A DNA stretch of 64,000 nt, taken from positions 62,001 to 126,000 of the forward strand of contig JAECUM010013009.1 in NCBI GenBank assembly GCA_016617855.1, given 5' to 3'. Origin of the DNA: Megalonaias nervosa. Lineage: Eukaryota > Mollusca > Bivalvia > Unionida > Unionidae. Below, in pieces: positions 24,175 through 35,600 of the stretch. The first letter of the stretch is position 1. The number at the start of each line of letters is the position of its first letter. The notes beneath the pieces are model-generated. The model did not search any database. It was not told the origin of the DNA and saw only the letters and a program-made list of their open reading frames with translations. A program made the position numbers and the translations under genes.

Positions 24175-24720
24175 CATCTCTTATCTTGCAGGACTCAATA
24201 CTTAAGTTTATTTGGAAGGATTTATCTTGCAGGACTCTATACTCAAATTTATTTGGAAGAATTTTATCTTGCAAGACTCAATACTTAAATTTATTCAGAA
24301 TGATTCATCTTGCAGGACTCAATACTTAAGTTGATTTGGAAGGATTTATCTTGCAGGACTCTAATATAAAATTTATTTGGAAGGATTTATCTTGCAGGAC
24401 TCTTAGTATAAAGTTTATTTGGAAGGATGTATCTTGCTGGACTCTACTTATGTTGATTTGGAAGGATTTATCTTGCAGGACTCTATACTCAAGTTGAGTT
24501 GGAAGGATTCATCTTGCAGGACTCTATACTTAAATTTATTTGGAAGGATTCATCATGCAGGACTCTATACTTAAGTTTATTTGGAAGGATTTTATCTTGC
24601 AGGACTCTATAAGTTTATTTGGAAGGATTCATCCTGCAGGACTCAATACTTTCGTTTATTTGGAAGGATTCATCTTGCAAAACTCTATAATTAAGTTTAT
24701 TTGGAAGGATTTATCTTCAT
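24175..24720. repeat. ~31-41-bp minisatellite L
   Basis: About 13-14 copies of 'atttggaaggatttatcttg' plus 'caggactctatacttaagtt', with indels between copies. It lies just upstream of an RSAD1-like exon on the minus strand. Confidence 0.95.
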
Positions 24721-25013
24721 GTAGTATTTTTGCAATTTTTACCTTTATATTTTCTTAAACTTTTCAGTCTGCACTACAGAGCCAGAAATGTGCTAATGTG
24801 CTGTTTCAACTTATAGATACATCCTGTATGTACTTGCATGCAAGTTGAATCCCACTGTATATTGCATAGACCCAAATATGTCATTGCATAATGTGCCAGT
24901 AGATCAGGGTTTATGTTGTTTAAAGCTGGACCAGACTAGTATTTGAGTATACAAGGAACATACATACGGATAAATACATACATGCTTCAGGATCTTACAT
25001 AAAAATAATCAAT

Positions 25014-25425
25014 TGTTATGAATGTTTAATTTATATTGTTTGCTCAACTGTTGTTAAGTTCTAAACAGAATGTCTACATAGCTAATTTTTCCATGATTTT
25101 AAGATGTAAATAGAATGTTTACATAATAATTGAGTTCATAACATTCTAGGCCCAGCCTTGTTTATAATTAGACTGGATTTTTCTGTTGGATTGATTCACA
25201 TCTAGGTCAAGTGAAAATGTGTATAAATAGGGATTCATTCAGAACATGCTATACTTTTAGACTTTTGATAGAACATTTAGGATCATTTGGGATTTAATTC
25301 ACAATAATGCAAGTGTTTCTTGAATTGTCACTTTGTATTTTAGAGAAATAAATTGCCTGTTGACTTTCTTTAGTTGTTGATTTGACTTTCTTTCTGTTAT
25401 GTAATTTAAGACCTAGAGTTATAAC
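25014..25425 (+). mobile_element. possible solo LTR
   Basis: The segment starts TGTTATGAATG and ends GTTATAACA (TG...CA with a short inverted TGTTAT/ATAACA). It contains 'gtgtataaatagggatt' at about 25,217 and 'agaaataaattgcc' (AATAAA) at about 25,343, in the order expected for promoter then polyadenylation signal of an LTR. No matching 5-bp target duplication was found, so this may be a partial element or a coincidence. Confidence 0.4.
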
Positions 25426-26236
25426 ACTATAAGCCCAGCTCGAATTCCGTAGCCCAAACTGGGCACATTAATATCCAACTATCAGCTTCAGGATCGTTTT
25501 ATCTTTGATATGAGTCATTAATATTATTTTCCTTTGTAAAATATTTTTGTATATTTATAAAAAAATAGTCATGATGTCGTGTAGTAGTCACTGAGCTCCA
25601 GAATTTAACTTGCCCAACAACAGCATTATGGTAGCCACTGGACTTCAACAAGGGAATACATACTAACCCTGAGAGAGGTACAAGCATAATTTTTGTTAAT
25701 ATGTGGAAAAATCATAATCTGAGCATAAAAAGTGTAATCTATATATTATGTCATAATTACAGTAGACTATGAAAAGTGTACATTTATTTTTGTTACTAAC
25801 CTGAATCTGCAGCGGGTCAAAATTCTTTGCAAAAATGGGCAAAATCCATGTGGATTAGACCCGGAATACAAACACAAAACATACTAACAAATTATTTATA
25901 TTCAACACTCAACTACTCTACATGTCTAACTTTTGCTGAATGATCGTGAAGTTCACAAATTCTTTTATGCTCAGTCTGAGTGCTGTATTACATCACTTTC
26001 ATAATCTTCCTTTGAAATTTTTTAAAGCAGGGTTGATGTGTCCTTTTTCTGATTGGACATGTTTTGAAGTTTAAAAATTTCCATCTCCTCTAACAATTTT
26101 AATCTAGAAGACACCCTGTAAAATCCCATTTCGCTAAATGGAGAAAAAGAAAACAAATATGAAGAATATGCTATGAACATTCATCATCAAAGTTTAAAAC
26201 CATAATTTGTAAGAGAAAGAGAAAAAGTCTCCTTAC
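25426..26236. other. RSAD1-like intron, no recognisable feature
   Basis: No further exon fits here. A short 'NFDPLQIQ' frame ending in CAG|GTTAGT near 25,800 was considered and rejected. Confidence 0.5.
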
Positions 26237-26291
26237 AAAGGATGGTATCCCTTCTATAGTTCTCAGGCCTAGTATTACCATCTCTTCTAAC
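26237..26291 (-). CDS. RSAD1-like exon
   Basis: Acceptor 'cctgttgcag' precedes 26,291; donor TTT|GTAAGG. The first base completes an Arg codon (AG|G) split with the exon ending at 38,471. It reads 'LEEMVILGLRTIEGIPSF', the family's L.E.L..GLRT..GI block. At 55 bp it is a typical small internal exon, with a 12-kb intron upstream. Confidence 0.93.
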
Positions 26292-26602
26292 CTGCAACAG
26301 GAAAGATTATGATAGGCTGTATATAACTGCTCAGAAGTCCAACTATAAACTGCATAAATCAAGCTCTCACATCACATAATGCACCAGCTCACTGGGGTCT
26401 ATGTAATCTCTTGGAGTAATCAGTAGAGCAAAACATGGACCCTGATCTGCCAACCAGAGTATAAAAATAGTGACTGCTTATGAAAAAAACATACTGATTT
26501 TTAAAACTTTAATGCATATGTAATTATTTACAACATTTACAACCGTCAGTAAAGTAGGACAGTAACTTGCTTAATTATTTAATGTCAACGATGCATTTGT
26601 TG

Positions 26603-26668
26603 CACACTTGCGCCTTCTGAATGGGCACCCTGTTCCATTCAAGTGTCCATTCAGAAGGCGCAAGAGTG
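26603..26668. other. short GC-rich inverted repeat (hairpin)
   Basis: Arms of about 25 bp, 26,603-26,627 and 26,643-26,668, built on 'cttgcgccttctgaatgg' and its complement 'ccattcagaaggcgcaag', with a ~15-base loop. It is much more GC-rich than its surroundings. It could be a foldback element end or a stem-loop in the intron. Confidence 0.8.
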
Positions 26669-27017
26669 TAACCCACTCACACTCAGACACAGGCTGTTTA
26701 CTGAACCCTTTTCACACTTTGTTTTTTTCTCAATCATTATTGATTCCAATGTACCATCTTTCATTAATAATCTAATTTTTTTCTACTGAACCGTTTTTGC
26801 TCTAACACACAAGTAATCCCTTGTGATTTTACACTCTGGAAAAAGTTTGAGAAATAAATTGCCAGAAACACAAAGAACTGAAAGAGGAAGGTTCATTTCT
26901 AAAAAGAAATTTAGTAACATGAATGTCATTTGAATTACATCAGGTTATCACTGGTATTTACAAATGCCATAAGTTCAGGCTTTGTTGTTAATGAAGCAGC
27001 AAGCTGATGTTAGCTTT

Positions 27018-27240
27018 TCAATGCTGTTTTGTGTCGTGGATGCCTCCATGCCCAATAGCAAAATAACAATTATACAATTTGCAAAACGCAAAGTTTTCTC
27101 CTTTATTAGATGGTTTCACAAATCTAAACATGACGGCATAATTGTCCTTCCAGTTCTGTTTTCTTTTCTTTGCTGGAGAAAATTCCGAATCTTCTGCTTT
27201 CCTTTTCAACATGACTGTAAGCTGAATATTATGAAGATGA
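27018..27240 (-). pseudogene. BED-like zinc-finger fragment of a hAT-type transposase
   Basis: The minus strand reads 'KRKAEDSEFSPAKKRKQNWK', then 'MFRFVKPSNKGENFAFCKL' and 'YFAIGHGGIHDTKQH'. This resembles the N-terminal zinc finger (F.FC..C...F.+GHGG..D...H) of hAT/ZBED-type transposases and their domesticated relatives. The second cysteine is Tyr here. The frame stops right after the His and no hAT catalytic region follows. It is an intronic relic. Confidence 0.5.
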
Positions 27241-27764
27241 GATCCAGTGATAGTGGCAACTGCTTTGCACAATCCAATAGGGTGGTTAAAGACTGGCATG
27301 GCAGCCTCAATTCTGAATGAGCTAATCATATTTCAGAACTCTATATCCCTATATACACGTGATACATTCACTCTCAGAATGGAACCTGGTGCCCGTTCTA
27401 AAGAGAAAATTGCAAGGAAATTTTTAATTGAATTTTTGTTTAAATAAAAAAAATGGATTTTTAACAAGAAAAAGATACAGTTGTATTCTGGTCCAAAACA
27501 TGGGGTAAATAAGGAAAAAACTGGACACTTGGCAGCTATGACATTACAGGATGTCAGATCAGGATCTATGTGTTTGCAGTTGGCCCAATTTATTTATAAA
27601 TGAGTATATATGACACATCTTTGTCTGGATATAAGGAATGACAACTTGGAAAATCCCCATTTCCATAAGGTACAAAAATAAATCACATTTTTCATTTAAT
27701 TTTAACTGAACTGTTCTCTAGATGTTGCAATTGCATTCTTTCTGGCAATTATTTGTGATAAATA

Positions 27765-29338
27765 CAGTAACAATGCATTATCTCTTTTAAATACAGTCAC
27801 AATGCATTATGTGTTAAATAGTCACAATGCATTAACTGTGTTAAATACAGTCTCAATACATTATCTGTGTTAAAAAGTCACAATGCATTATCTGTGTTAA
27901 ACAGTCACAATGCATCATCTGTGTTAAATAGTCACAATGCATTATCCATGTTAAATACAGTAACAATGCATTATCTGTGTTAAATAGTTACAATGCATTA
28001 TCTATGTTAAAAACAGTCACAATGCATTATCTGTGTTATAAACAGTCACACTGCATTATGTGTTCGATAGACACAATGCATTATCTGTGTTAAATAGTTA
28101 CAATGTATTATCTTTTTTAAATAGTTACAATGCATTATCTGTGTTAAAAAGTCACAATGCATTAACTGTGTTAGAAACCCTCACGTAACATTATCTTTGT
28201 TAAACAGTTACAATGCATCATCTGTGTTAAATACAGTCACAATGCATTATCTGTGTTAAATACAGTCACAATGCATTATCTGTGTTAAATACAATCCATT
28301 ATCAGTGTTAAAATCAGTCACAATGCATTATCTGTGTTAAAAACAGTTACACTGCATTGTGTTAGATACAGTCACAATACATTATCTATGTTAAATAGTT
28401 ACAATGTATTAACTGTGTTAAATAGTTACAATGTACTGTGTTGAAAAGTCACAATACATTAACTGTGTTAAACAGTCACAATGCATTATCTGTGTTAAAT
28501 AGTTACAATGCATTATCTATGTTAAATACAGCCACAATGCATTATCTGTGTAAAATATTTACAGTGCATTATCAGTGTTAAAAGTCACAATGCATTATCT
28601 GTGTTAAATACAGTCACAATGCATTATCTGTATTAAATAGTCACAATGTATTATCTGTGTTAAATAGTCACAATGTATTATCTGTGTTAAATAGTCACAA
28701 TGCATTATCTGTGTTAAATAGTCACAATGTATTATCTGTGTTAAATAGTCACAATGCATTATCTGTGTTAAATACAGTCACAATGCATTATCTGTATTAA
28801 ATAGTCACAATGTATTATCTGTGTTAAATAGTCACAATGTATTATCTGTGTTAAATAGTCACAATGCATTATCTGTGTTAAAAAGTCACAATGCATTATC
28901 TGTGTTAAAAATACAGCCACAATGCATTAACTGTGTTAGATACCCTCACATAACATTATTTGTGTTAAACAGTCACAATGCATTATCTGTGTTATATAGC
29001 CACAATGCATTATCTGTGTTAAATACAGTCACAATGCATTACCTGTGTTAAATGGTCACTGCATTATCTGTGTTAAATTCAGTCACAATGCATTATCTGT
29101 GTTAAATAGTCACAATGCATTATCTGTGTTAAATAGCTACAATGCATTATCTGTGTTAAATGCATTATCTGTGTTAAATAGTTACAATGCATTATCTGTG
29201 TTAAAAAGCCACAATGCATTATCTGTGTTAAATACAGTCACAATGCATTAACTGTGTTAGATATCCTCACATAACATTATCTGTGTTAAATAGTCACAAT
29301 GCATTATCTATGCTAAAAAGTCACAATGCATTATCTAA
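27765..29338. repeat. ~27-bp minisatellite M, ~58 copies
   Basis: 1.57 kb of 'gtcacaatgcattatctgtg' plus 'ttaaata(ca)' with small indels. A block of about five units around 28,592-28,700 recurs near 28,770-28,870, showing local higher-order duplication. Almost every unit carries AGATAA on the minus strand (a GATA-factor core) and ACAATG on the plus strand. Confidence 0.97.
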
Positions 29339-29348
29339 TTAATAGAGG

Positions 29349-29490
29349 ATCTCTAATGGGTAACGATTTAATATTGAATTTATGAAACAAGTTGAATAAT
29401 ATCCAGCTTTTGCGAGCCTTGGTGAGCAAAAGCTGGATATTATTTAACGAGTTTCATAAATTTAATATTAAATCATTACCCATTTGAGAT
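29349..29490. repeat. 142-bp near-perfect palindrome
   Basis: Arms of ~63 bp. The left arm runs 'atctctaatgggtaacgatt...' to 'aatatccagcttttgc', and the right arm is its complement ending 'aatcattacccatttgagat'. About 90% of positions pair, and the loop is ~14 bases around 'gagccttggtga'. It directly follows minisatellite M. It may be a MITE-like foldback element. Confidence 0.9.
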
Positions 29491-30670
29491 TCTTTTTATC
29501 ACAGTTTTGTATCAGGGGAAATTATTTAGATAGAAAGAAGAACGAATAATTTCGTTCATTCTGACAGATGCTGTATGTTTCATTTGTTGTGCATAAAAAA
29601 TAGTCCATAACAAACATTGAAATAGTGAAAGTATATTATACATTTTTGATAACTATAAATCAAAGAATAATCGTCCTTCCAAATAAACAGAACATTTTAC
29701 AAAAGGCAAAACATTTATTAACACAAAATGTCCAATGCATGTGATGTCCCATTGTTTGATATGGTGCACAGTACCGGTTGGGTTGGCCAACACAACACAG
29801 TAACAGTGTTTACATTAAAATTTTCCACATCACAACTAAACGTTACATTGTTGCGATATTTTTGTGAGAAGAAGATTACTGGATGCAGAAATACACATAT
29901 TTACGGCAAAGTTTTGTGACCGGATATTTGCAGTATTTGATTTGGAACATTGGATTGTACAGAAGACGTAAACAAATCTCTCTTTGAGTCGAACCTGCAT
30001 TACATATTTACCACCTAAATATGCTGTAGCTGGATAAAGTTCTGTCTGTTGGGGAGACCGGTTTATATCTACATTCTTCTGTGACCAAAGGTGAGTTTAT
30101 TTACTTCAGTAAGTTCACATTTAAACCATTCTTGTATATAGGGTCGATTCCATGCTACCACCCATCCATCCCCACCCCCACCCTCGTTATCATCTAAGGA
30201 ATAGTTTTACTTGTTGTTATTGTTCTTGTTTTGAGGGTTTTGCCATTTTTCATGTTATGATATGTTATACATGACATAACAAACCCCTGTGGGGGTAAAT
30301 TGGCAATATTGAGACTGGACGAGACCATTTTTTCCCAATTCCCTTTCGCAAGTCGAACCAAAAAATGGCGGCCAAAAATGTTCATTCAAAACAAACAATT
30401 CCAGAAGGCAGGGTTAAAAAAGTTTTTGCACGATCGCAGCCAATCAGTAAAGAGAATACTGCACAATAATTTCATGGGCTTATTTGGACCAATCAGAATC
30501 ACATAAAGTGATATGTTGACATGTATAATATCAAAAATATGAAATTGCACACACTGTAGGCAAAGTGTACCGACTATGTGATAAAATAAGAATATATTTT
30601 AGTGTTTCTAGTGATGTACAAAGATAGTTATTTCAAGCCTAAAATTAGAAATATATTTGCTAGAATTGTC
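29491..30670. other. RSAD1-like intron, no recognisable feature
   Basis: Contains a small inverted repeat near 30,250-30,285 ('catgttatgatatg...catgacataac'). No coding signal was seen. Confidence 0.5.
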
Positions 30671-30928
30671 TGAACTAAGAGATGTACCTAAACGTATATC
30701 CAGGCTGAAGGTGTAATTCTGAACTTAAAGATGTACCTAAACATACGTCGAGGCTGAAGGTGTAAGTTGGAACTAATAGAGGTATCTAAACATATATCGA
30801 GGCTGAAGGTGTAAATTGGAACTAACAAGCGTCTAAACATATATCAAGGCTGAAGGTGTAAGTTGAAACTAACAGAGGTATCTAACATATATTGAGGCTG
30901 AAGGTGTAAGTTGGAACTAACAGATGTA
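30671..30928. repeat. ~53-bp minisatellite O, left part
   Basis: Five copies of 'gatgtacctaaacatatatc' plus 'gaggctgaaggtgtaagttg' and 'gaactaaca'. The last unit is cut at 'gatgTA' by the element starting at 30,929. One unit resumes at 34,216 with 'TAcctaaacatatggtgaag'. Confidence 0.92.
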
Positions 30929-31510
30929 CTGTATTTAGCTGTGTATAATGCAGACTTTTTTCCCCTAATTCTCTTATTTTCAGTTAGGGATGCACATTTT
31001 GTGGAGAAACTAAAAGACATTTTTTCCAGTTGATCTGATGGAAGGATGAAGGCACTATAGTTTCCTACATGTGTTACATTCACTCCTTGTGAAATATTAA
31101 ATCTGTTGCACTTTGTATTGTAACTAAATTGTTTGCCGGTACTAGCCTTATTAAAGAAATAAATAATTCTTACAAACTTTGATAGTCTTGTTCTTTGAGT
31201 GCTCACTGTTATGTGCCATGTCAAGAAATACATGTACATAATGACTGGTAACTAACTGTTCCAAAGCAGTGGAAAGTACTATGCAGCACAACAAAAATTA
31301 TCATTACCATAACTGTACCGTAAATGTTGAGTATTCCATAACTGTGGATCAAAATGCATTTTTCTTCATTTATTCTTGGTAGAATTGAAATATAATATTT
31401 TGAATTCAAGCAGTGTTAATGTTCTCATTAGAGGCACATTTAGGGGGCATATTTTTGGTGACTACAGTTAGTCTGTTATGGAAATGATGCATCATGAATC
31501 AAAATAATTA

Positions 31511-32104
31511 CCATATTTCATGTATTTTTTGTACCCTTTAATTTTTTGCACACAATCCAGTTATCAAAATCATAATTATTTAAAGGTATCATAGTTTTCG
31601 TACATATCACTTTGCATTTTTCGAAAATTCTTTTAAATTATGAGACACAAAATTTCTACTAAGAATATTTACATTTTTGCTAAAAAGATCGAAAATACTG
31701 TATTGCCATTTTATTTTTTTTAAAATTACTAATTAATCGTTGGTGAGAAAATATGAGTGATGCATAAGCTCTCTTATTGTCATTACAATATCTACTGGTG
31801 TTTATTAACAACTAGACAAAAGCCTTCACAGAATATATCTTTTAAATACTGTCGTTAATTAGTTCTCCTTATTAAGTCTGTAACCCTAACAAAACACCAC
31901 GTGCATTTTAAAATGAGTTCGGAAGCCCTTTGATGTTTTCTTATCCAATAAAAAATTATATCTCAGTACTTGCTAAAGTGAAGACCACAGACCACTGGCC
32001 AACTAGTCTTCTGGTTTCATTATGGTTATACAAACATAAAATATAAAAACCTTGTCATTTGCTATCGTACATTTGAAAGTCACAGACTCTGTTAAATCAA
32101 TTTG

Positions 32105-32138
<34 letters not shown>

Positions 32139-33274
32139 TACACTATCTTCTAAGTGCTTGTCCTGTTCTGACTTGGATATAGTTGACATTTTATTGCGAA
32201 TCTATTCAATGATATACCCCTCTACTGTTATCTTTATTGGCGAGTTCGAATAACAAGTAATGCATATGATCACTTGTCCTTACAACATCTGCTGTATGGA
32301 CAATGGCCTCGATAGCACATTGACAGATTTTCATTTCCCTTAAGACAGCCTAATTTCCCTACTGGCAGCCTTGCTGATTTGACCTCTTCTGTCGAATCTT
32401 GCCCACTATCTGGTTTCAACTGGAATAACCAAAGCTCTAAGCATATTTAATTAGCGTGTAAATAACACTGCATAGCCATGTGCTTGTTGTGACAATGAAT
32501 ATCGTAATTAAAACAGGAATGAATTGTTGATTTAGCAGTGTTTATTGATAATGGAATATAGTAGTGTTGTAATATATGTGGATTATCACATTTGTCAGGT
32601 AATTGAAAAAAAACAGTCTTTTTTCTCTTTGCAAAAGCTACAAATAAAAATCACCCTGAATAAATATGGTCTTGTACACTGACAAAATTTTGTTTCATAT
32701 CTCTCTCTCTGAGACACACACACACATATGCTTGCAAGCATTAACTAAAACATGTTTTCAAGTTCTTTATTTCTTTAAATTGCAATTTGATAATGAGGTT
32801 ATTGTTGCTGTAAGAATACAAGTTGTACTTAATTTCTTAACAATGTGGACTCATATCATTACGTACAATTTACCAATAAATAATACCCATAACTAATACA
32901 TGTGCCAACATTACACATTATAACAGCTACAAAGAAGTATGCTCTAAATGCAGACAAGTTTGCACATTGCGACATCCTCTCTCTCTTGTTCACTAATAAC
33001 AACACAAATCTTTTTGAGTACTTTTTTATTTTTATTGTAATTGGATTCTTGAGTTGAGAGCAGAATGAGACAGAAAATATACATTTATTTTGTACGTTTG
33101 TACCGTTAGGTTGTTGAGTAGCGTGTGTTCTGTAGAACTTGTTCTGGTATGATCCCTTTATTTTTCTTACATGGTCAGTACCACAAAATGATAATTATTT
33201 ATTTTACATATAATTTTTCGTACACTGAAATTAATAATTATTTTTTGGTGTACGAAAAATTACATGAAATATGG
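31511..33274. mobile_element. TA-flanked DNA element nested in the outer element
   Basis: A 1.76-kb insert flanked by TA (31,509-31,510 and 33,275-33,276). The terminal inverted repeat is CCATATTTCATGTATTTTTT on the left and CCATATTTCATGTAATTTTT inward on the right, both followed by a GTAC block. The right end has an additional internal inverted copy at about 33,205-33,260 ('atttttcgtacac'/'gtgtacgaaaaat'). A (TA)n tract is at 32,104-32,132. No coding capacity was seen. Confidence 0.8.
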
Positions 33275-33289
33275 TAATGTATAAAGTCA

Positions 33290-33850
33290 GAAAACATTTT
33301 CTTTTCTTCTTTGGAAAATTAACTTGGTTCTTATTTTTATTTCTCACCTTAAATCGTAGTATTTAATACATCTTTGCGACTATACACAATGACTCAGTAT
33401 CACGGTATCAGCACCAGCTAAGCTTTGATATGTCCAACATAGTTACAATGCATTTGCCTAGGTAAATATGCAACATATTTACTTTATTTTGGAAAAGAAG
33501 CTTGGTTCCTTGTTAGAACTGACGTCATGGTGTTTTTAAAGGTGGATAGTGCTTTGTTGACTCAGAATTGTCAGTCAAGGTAATTGGTGCCGGCTAAAGC
33601 TTTGATATGCTAAGCATACTGGTAGTCTCTTTGCTTTGTCTAGGTACTGGTAAATTTGCCATTTATTTACTTTTCTTCAAAAATAAAACTTGGTTCTTTG
33701 TTTTTTTATTTTAAACCACAGTAATTGATACATCTTTGTTACAGTGCAGTGAGCAATGTTTACCTGACTCAGCATGGTGTTTTTAAAGGTAAATATTGGT
33801 GCCAGCTAAATCTGTGAAATGTCAAACATCATTACAGTGCATTGTCTTGG
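33290..33850. repeat. degenerate ~180-bp tandem repeat x3
   Basis: Three diverged units with 'caccagctaagctttgatatg', 'cagtatggtgtttttaaaggt' and 'aagcttggttccttgtt'. It lies inside the outer TA-flanked element, to the right of the nested one. Confidence 0.6.
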
Positions 33851-34479
33851 GACATAGAGATACATTTTAGAGATGTCATGATAATCCAAATAAATATAAA
33901 TACTGAATCTGAACTTTCACATACAAGGACAGACAGCAACTGTAAGAGAGTGATAACCAAGACAAATTTGAGGGATTTGATGCCATAGGTTTAACTCCAT
34001 CAATGAGGCAAACTTTAAAAAGACCCTTTTAAGGGCCATCCATATAATTAAAAAGATATACTGTACTTTAAATGTTGCAACTTTTTTCATTCTCTATCCA
34101 AAATGGCTGACTGTTGTTAAACTATGAAAATGGGGCAAAATTAAAAAGATTTTTAAATGTCACAAATTGGGGTGAACGTTATACATTGGTGTGCATTATA
34201 CACACCAAGTCATGGTACCTAAACATATGGTGAAGTTGAAAGAAACTCACCCAAATAATGAGTAGCTATGTGCCTTTTCAATGTATGACAGCACACAACA
34301 TAATTTGACCAAATTCGTGCTGTTCCATTTGTGGCTTTATTGATGTATGAGGCTTTTTTCCTAACAAAAAGCATCCAACTGCTGAGTGTTTTGGTATTAT
34401 GGATACAGATATATACCAGTCTGTACCTGTTATTACTATGTGACTAAGAGACTCCTACTTTTCAGCACCATGGAAAAAC

Positions 34480-34951
34480 TTCCCATTGTTATCATCACTA
34501 TTACAGATACTATTATCATCATCATCATTATTATTACTATTATCATTATTATTAATGCTGTGACTCTCACATTGTTATTATTATTGTTACTATTATCATC
34601 ATCATTACTGTTACTATTATCATTATTGTTACTATTACTATTATCATCATTATTATTAATGCTATGACTATCACACTGTTATCATTATTATTATTGTTAG
34701 TATTATTATCTAGGATTCGGTGAATGTGGATATGTGAGAAAGCTTGCCAGTAGCTTCTTGTGGGTCGGTGGTTCTTTCCGGGGATTTCCTGGTTTCTTCC
34801 TCCACCATTAATACTGGCCGCCATGTATAGCCTATCGTGTGCTGAAAAATGGCGTTAAACCCTACAACAACAACAACAACAACAAGTATTATTATCATCA
34901 TTATTATTAATGCTATAAATATCACATTACTGTCATTGTTATTATTGTTAC
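34480..34951. repeat. (ATT/ATC)n compound array, left part
   Basis: Trinucleotide-rich sequence containing a longer unit with 'attaatgctatgactatcac' and 'actgttatcatt' that recurs near 34,550, 34,650, 34,905 and, beyond the pogo insertion, 38,345. A SINE is inserted at 34,711-34,884. Confidence 0.9.
34711..34884 (+). mobile_element. tRNA-derived SINE, family A, 5'-truncated
   Basis: Starts within the conserved middle ('taggattcggtgaatgtgg') and ends 'aaaaatggcgttaaaccc' with (CAA)n. A 12-bp target duplication, agtattattatc, lies at 34,699-34,710 and 34,885-34,896. Confidence 0.9.
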
Positions 34952-35412
34952 TACCACATTTACTGTATATATTGGGACACCATATTTCTTGGGACACCAT
35001 AAATTATTTTTTAAAGTAATTTTTTTGTGCACTGTATGAACTGGGACACAGTTTTTTAAAAGTTGTAAGTTGTGGGACACCATAAAAATCATTCAAAAAT
35101 TACATGTCAAAAACGCACTAAAACATAAATACTAAAGAAAACTTTTAAAAACAGCGCTGTGAGTATTGTTTGTTTACACTTTTCTTCCAGATGCAATTTT
35201 ACTAAGAACAAGAGCTCAGGTAAGAATGAATTGTTTGTGTATATGAGAACAAGTTCAACTTTTTCTGTTCTAATTTATGCTTCAGCAAAGTTTTTTTTGA
35301 TTAAATGCTAAGGTTTATTTGCCGTTCGTACTCATTACACAACTTATTTTGGCAAAATAACTTTTGATGAGCACAGCAGAAACTATACATTGTAATTACA
35401 TAGAAATATATT

Positions 35413-35414
<2 letters not shown>

Positions 35415-35468
<54 letters not shown>
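35415..35468. repeat. (GA)n microsatellite
   Basis: About 27 GA units with one AA interruption, inside the pogo-like element. Confidence 0.95.
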
Positions 35469-35600
35469 CCAGTAGATAGTGACGGTGCAGAGTGATTGAT
35501 AAACATGCTAATTCCGAAACCGAACATCTTTTATTTACACAGCAGTGATATCTGACATAATCCAAGTACTGCTGAACAAACTTGAATGCTGCAAATATAC

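Larger units (their letters stand above)
30929..34215. mobile_element. TA-flanked DNA element (outer), pogo-like ends
   Basis: A 3.3-kb insert in minisatellite O. TA duplications lie at 30,927-30,928 and 34,216-34,217, and deleting the insert restores 'gatgTAcctaaacata'. Left end CTGTATTTAGCTGTGTATAA; right end inward CCATGACTTGGTGTGTATAA; both continue TGCA. About half of it is the nested element at 31,511-33,274, so the outer element was originally about 1.5 kb. No transposase was recognised. Confidence 0.78.

Noticed and set aside
25795..25850. Small candidate exon 'NFDPLQIQ' with donor CAG|GTTAGT
   Set aside because: The exon at 24,004-24,107 follows 'GIPSF' directly with matching phase and better similarity. 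An extra exon would break the colinear alignment.
27765..29338. CRISPR-like array of short repeats
   Set aside because: Units are head-to-tail without unique spacers, in an animal intron; it is a minisatellite.
34386..34667. Open frame coding for Ile/Leu-rich 'hydrophobic' protein
   Set aside because: It is a translation of the ATT/ATC simple repeat, not a membrane protein.
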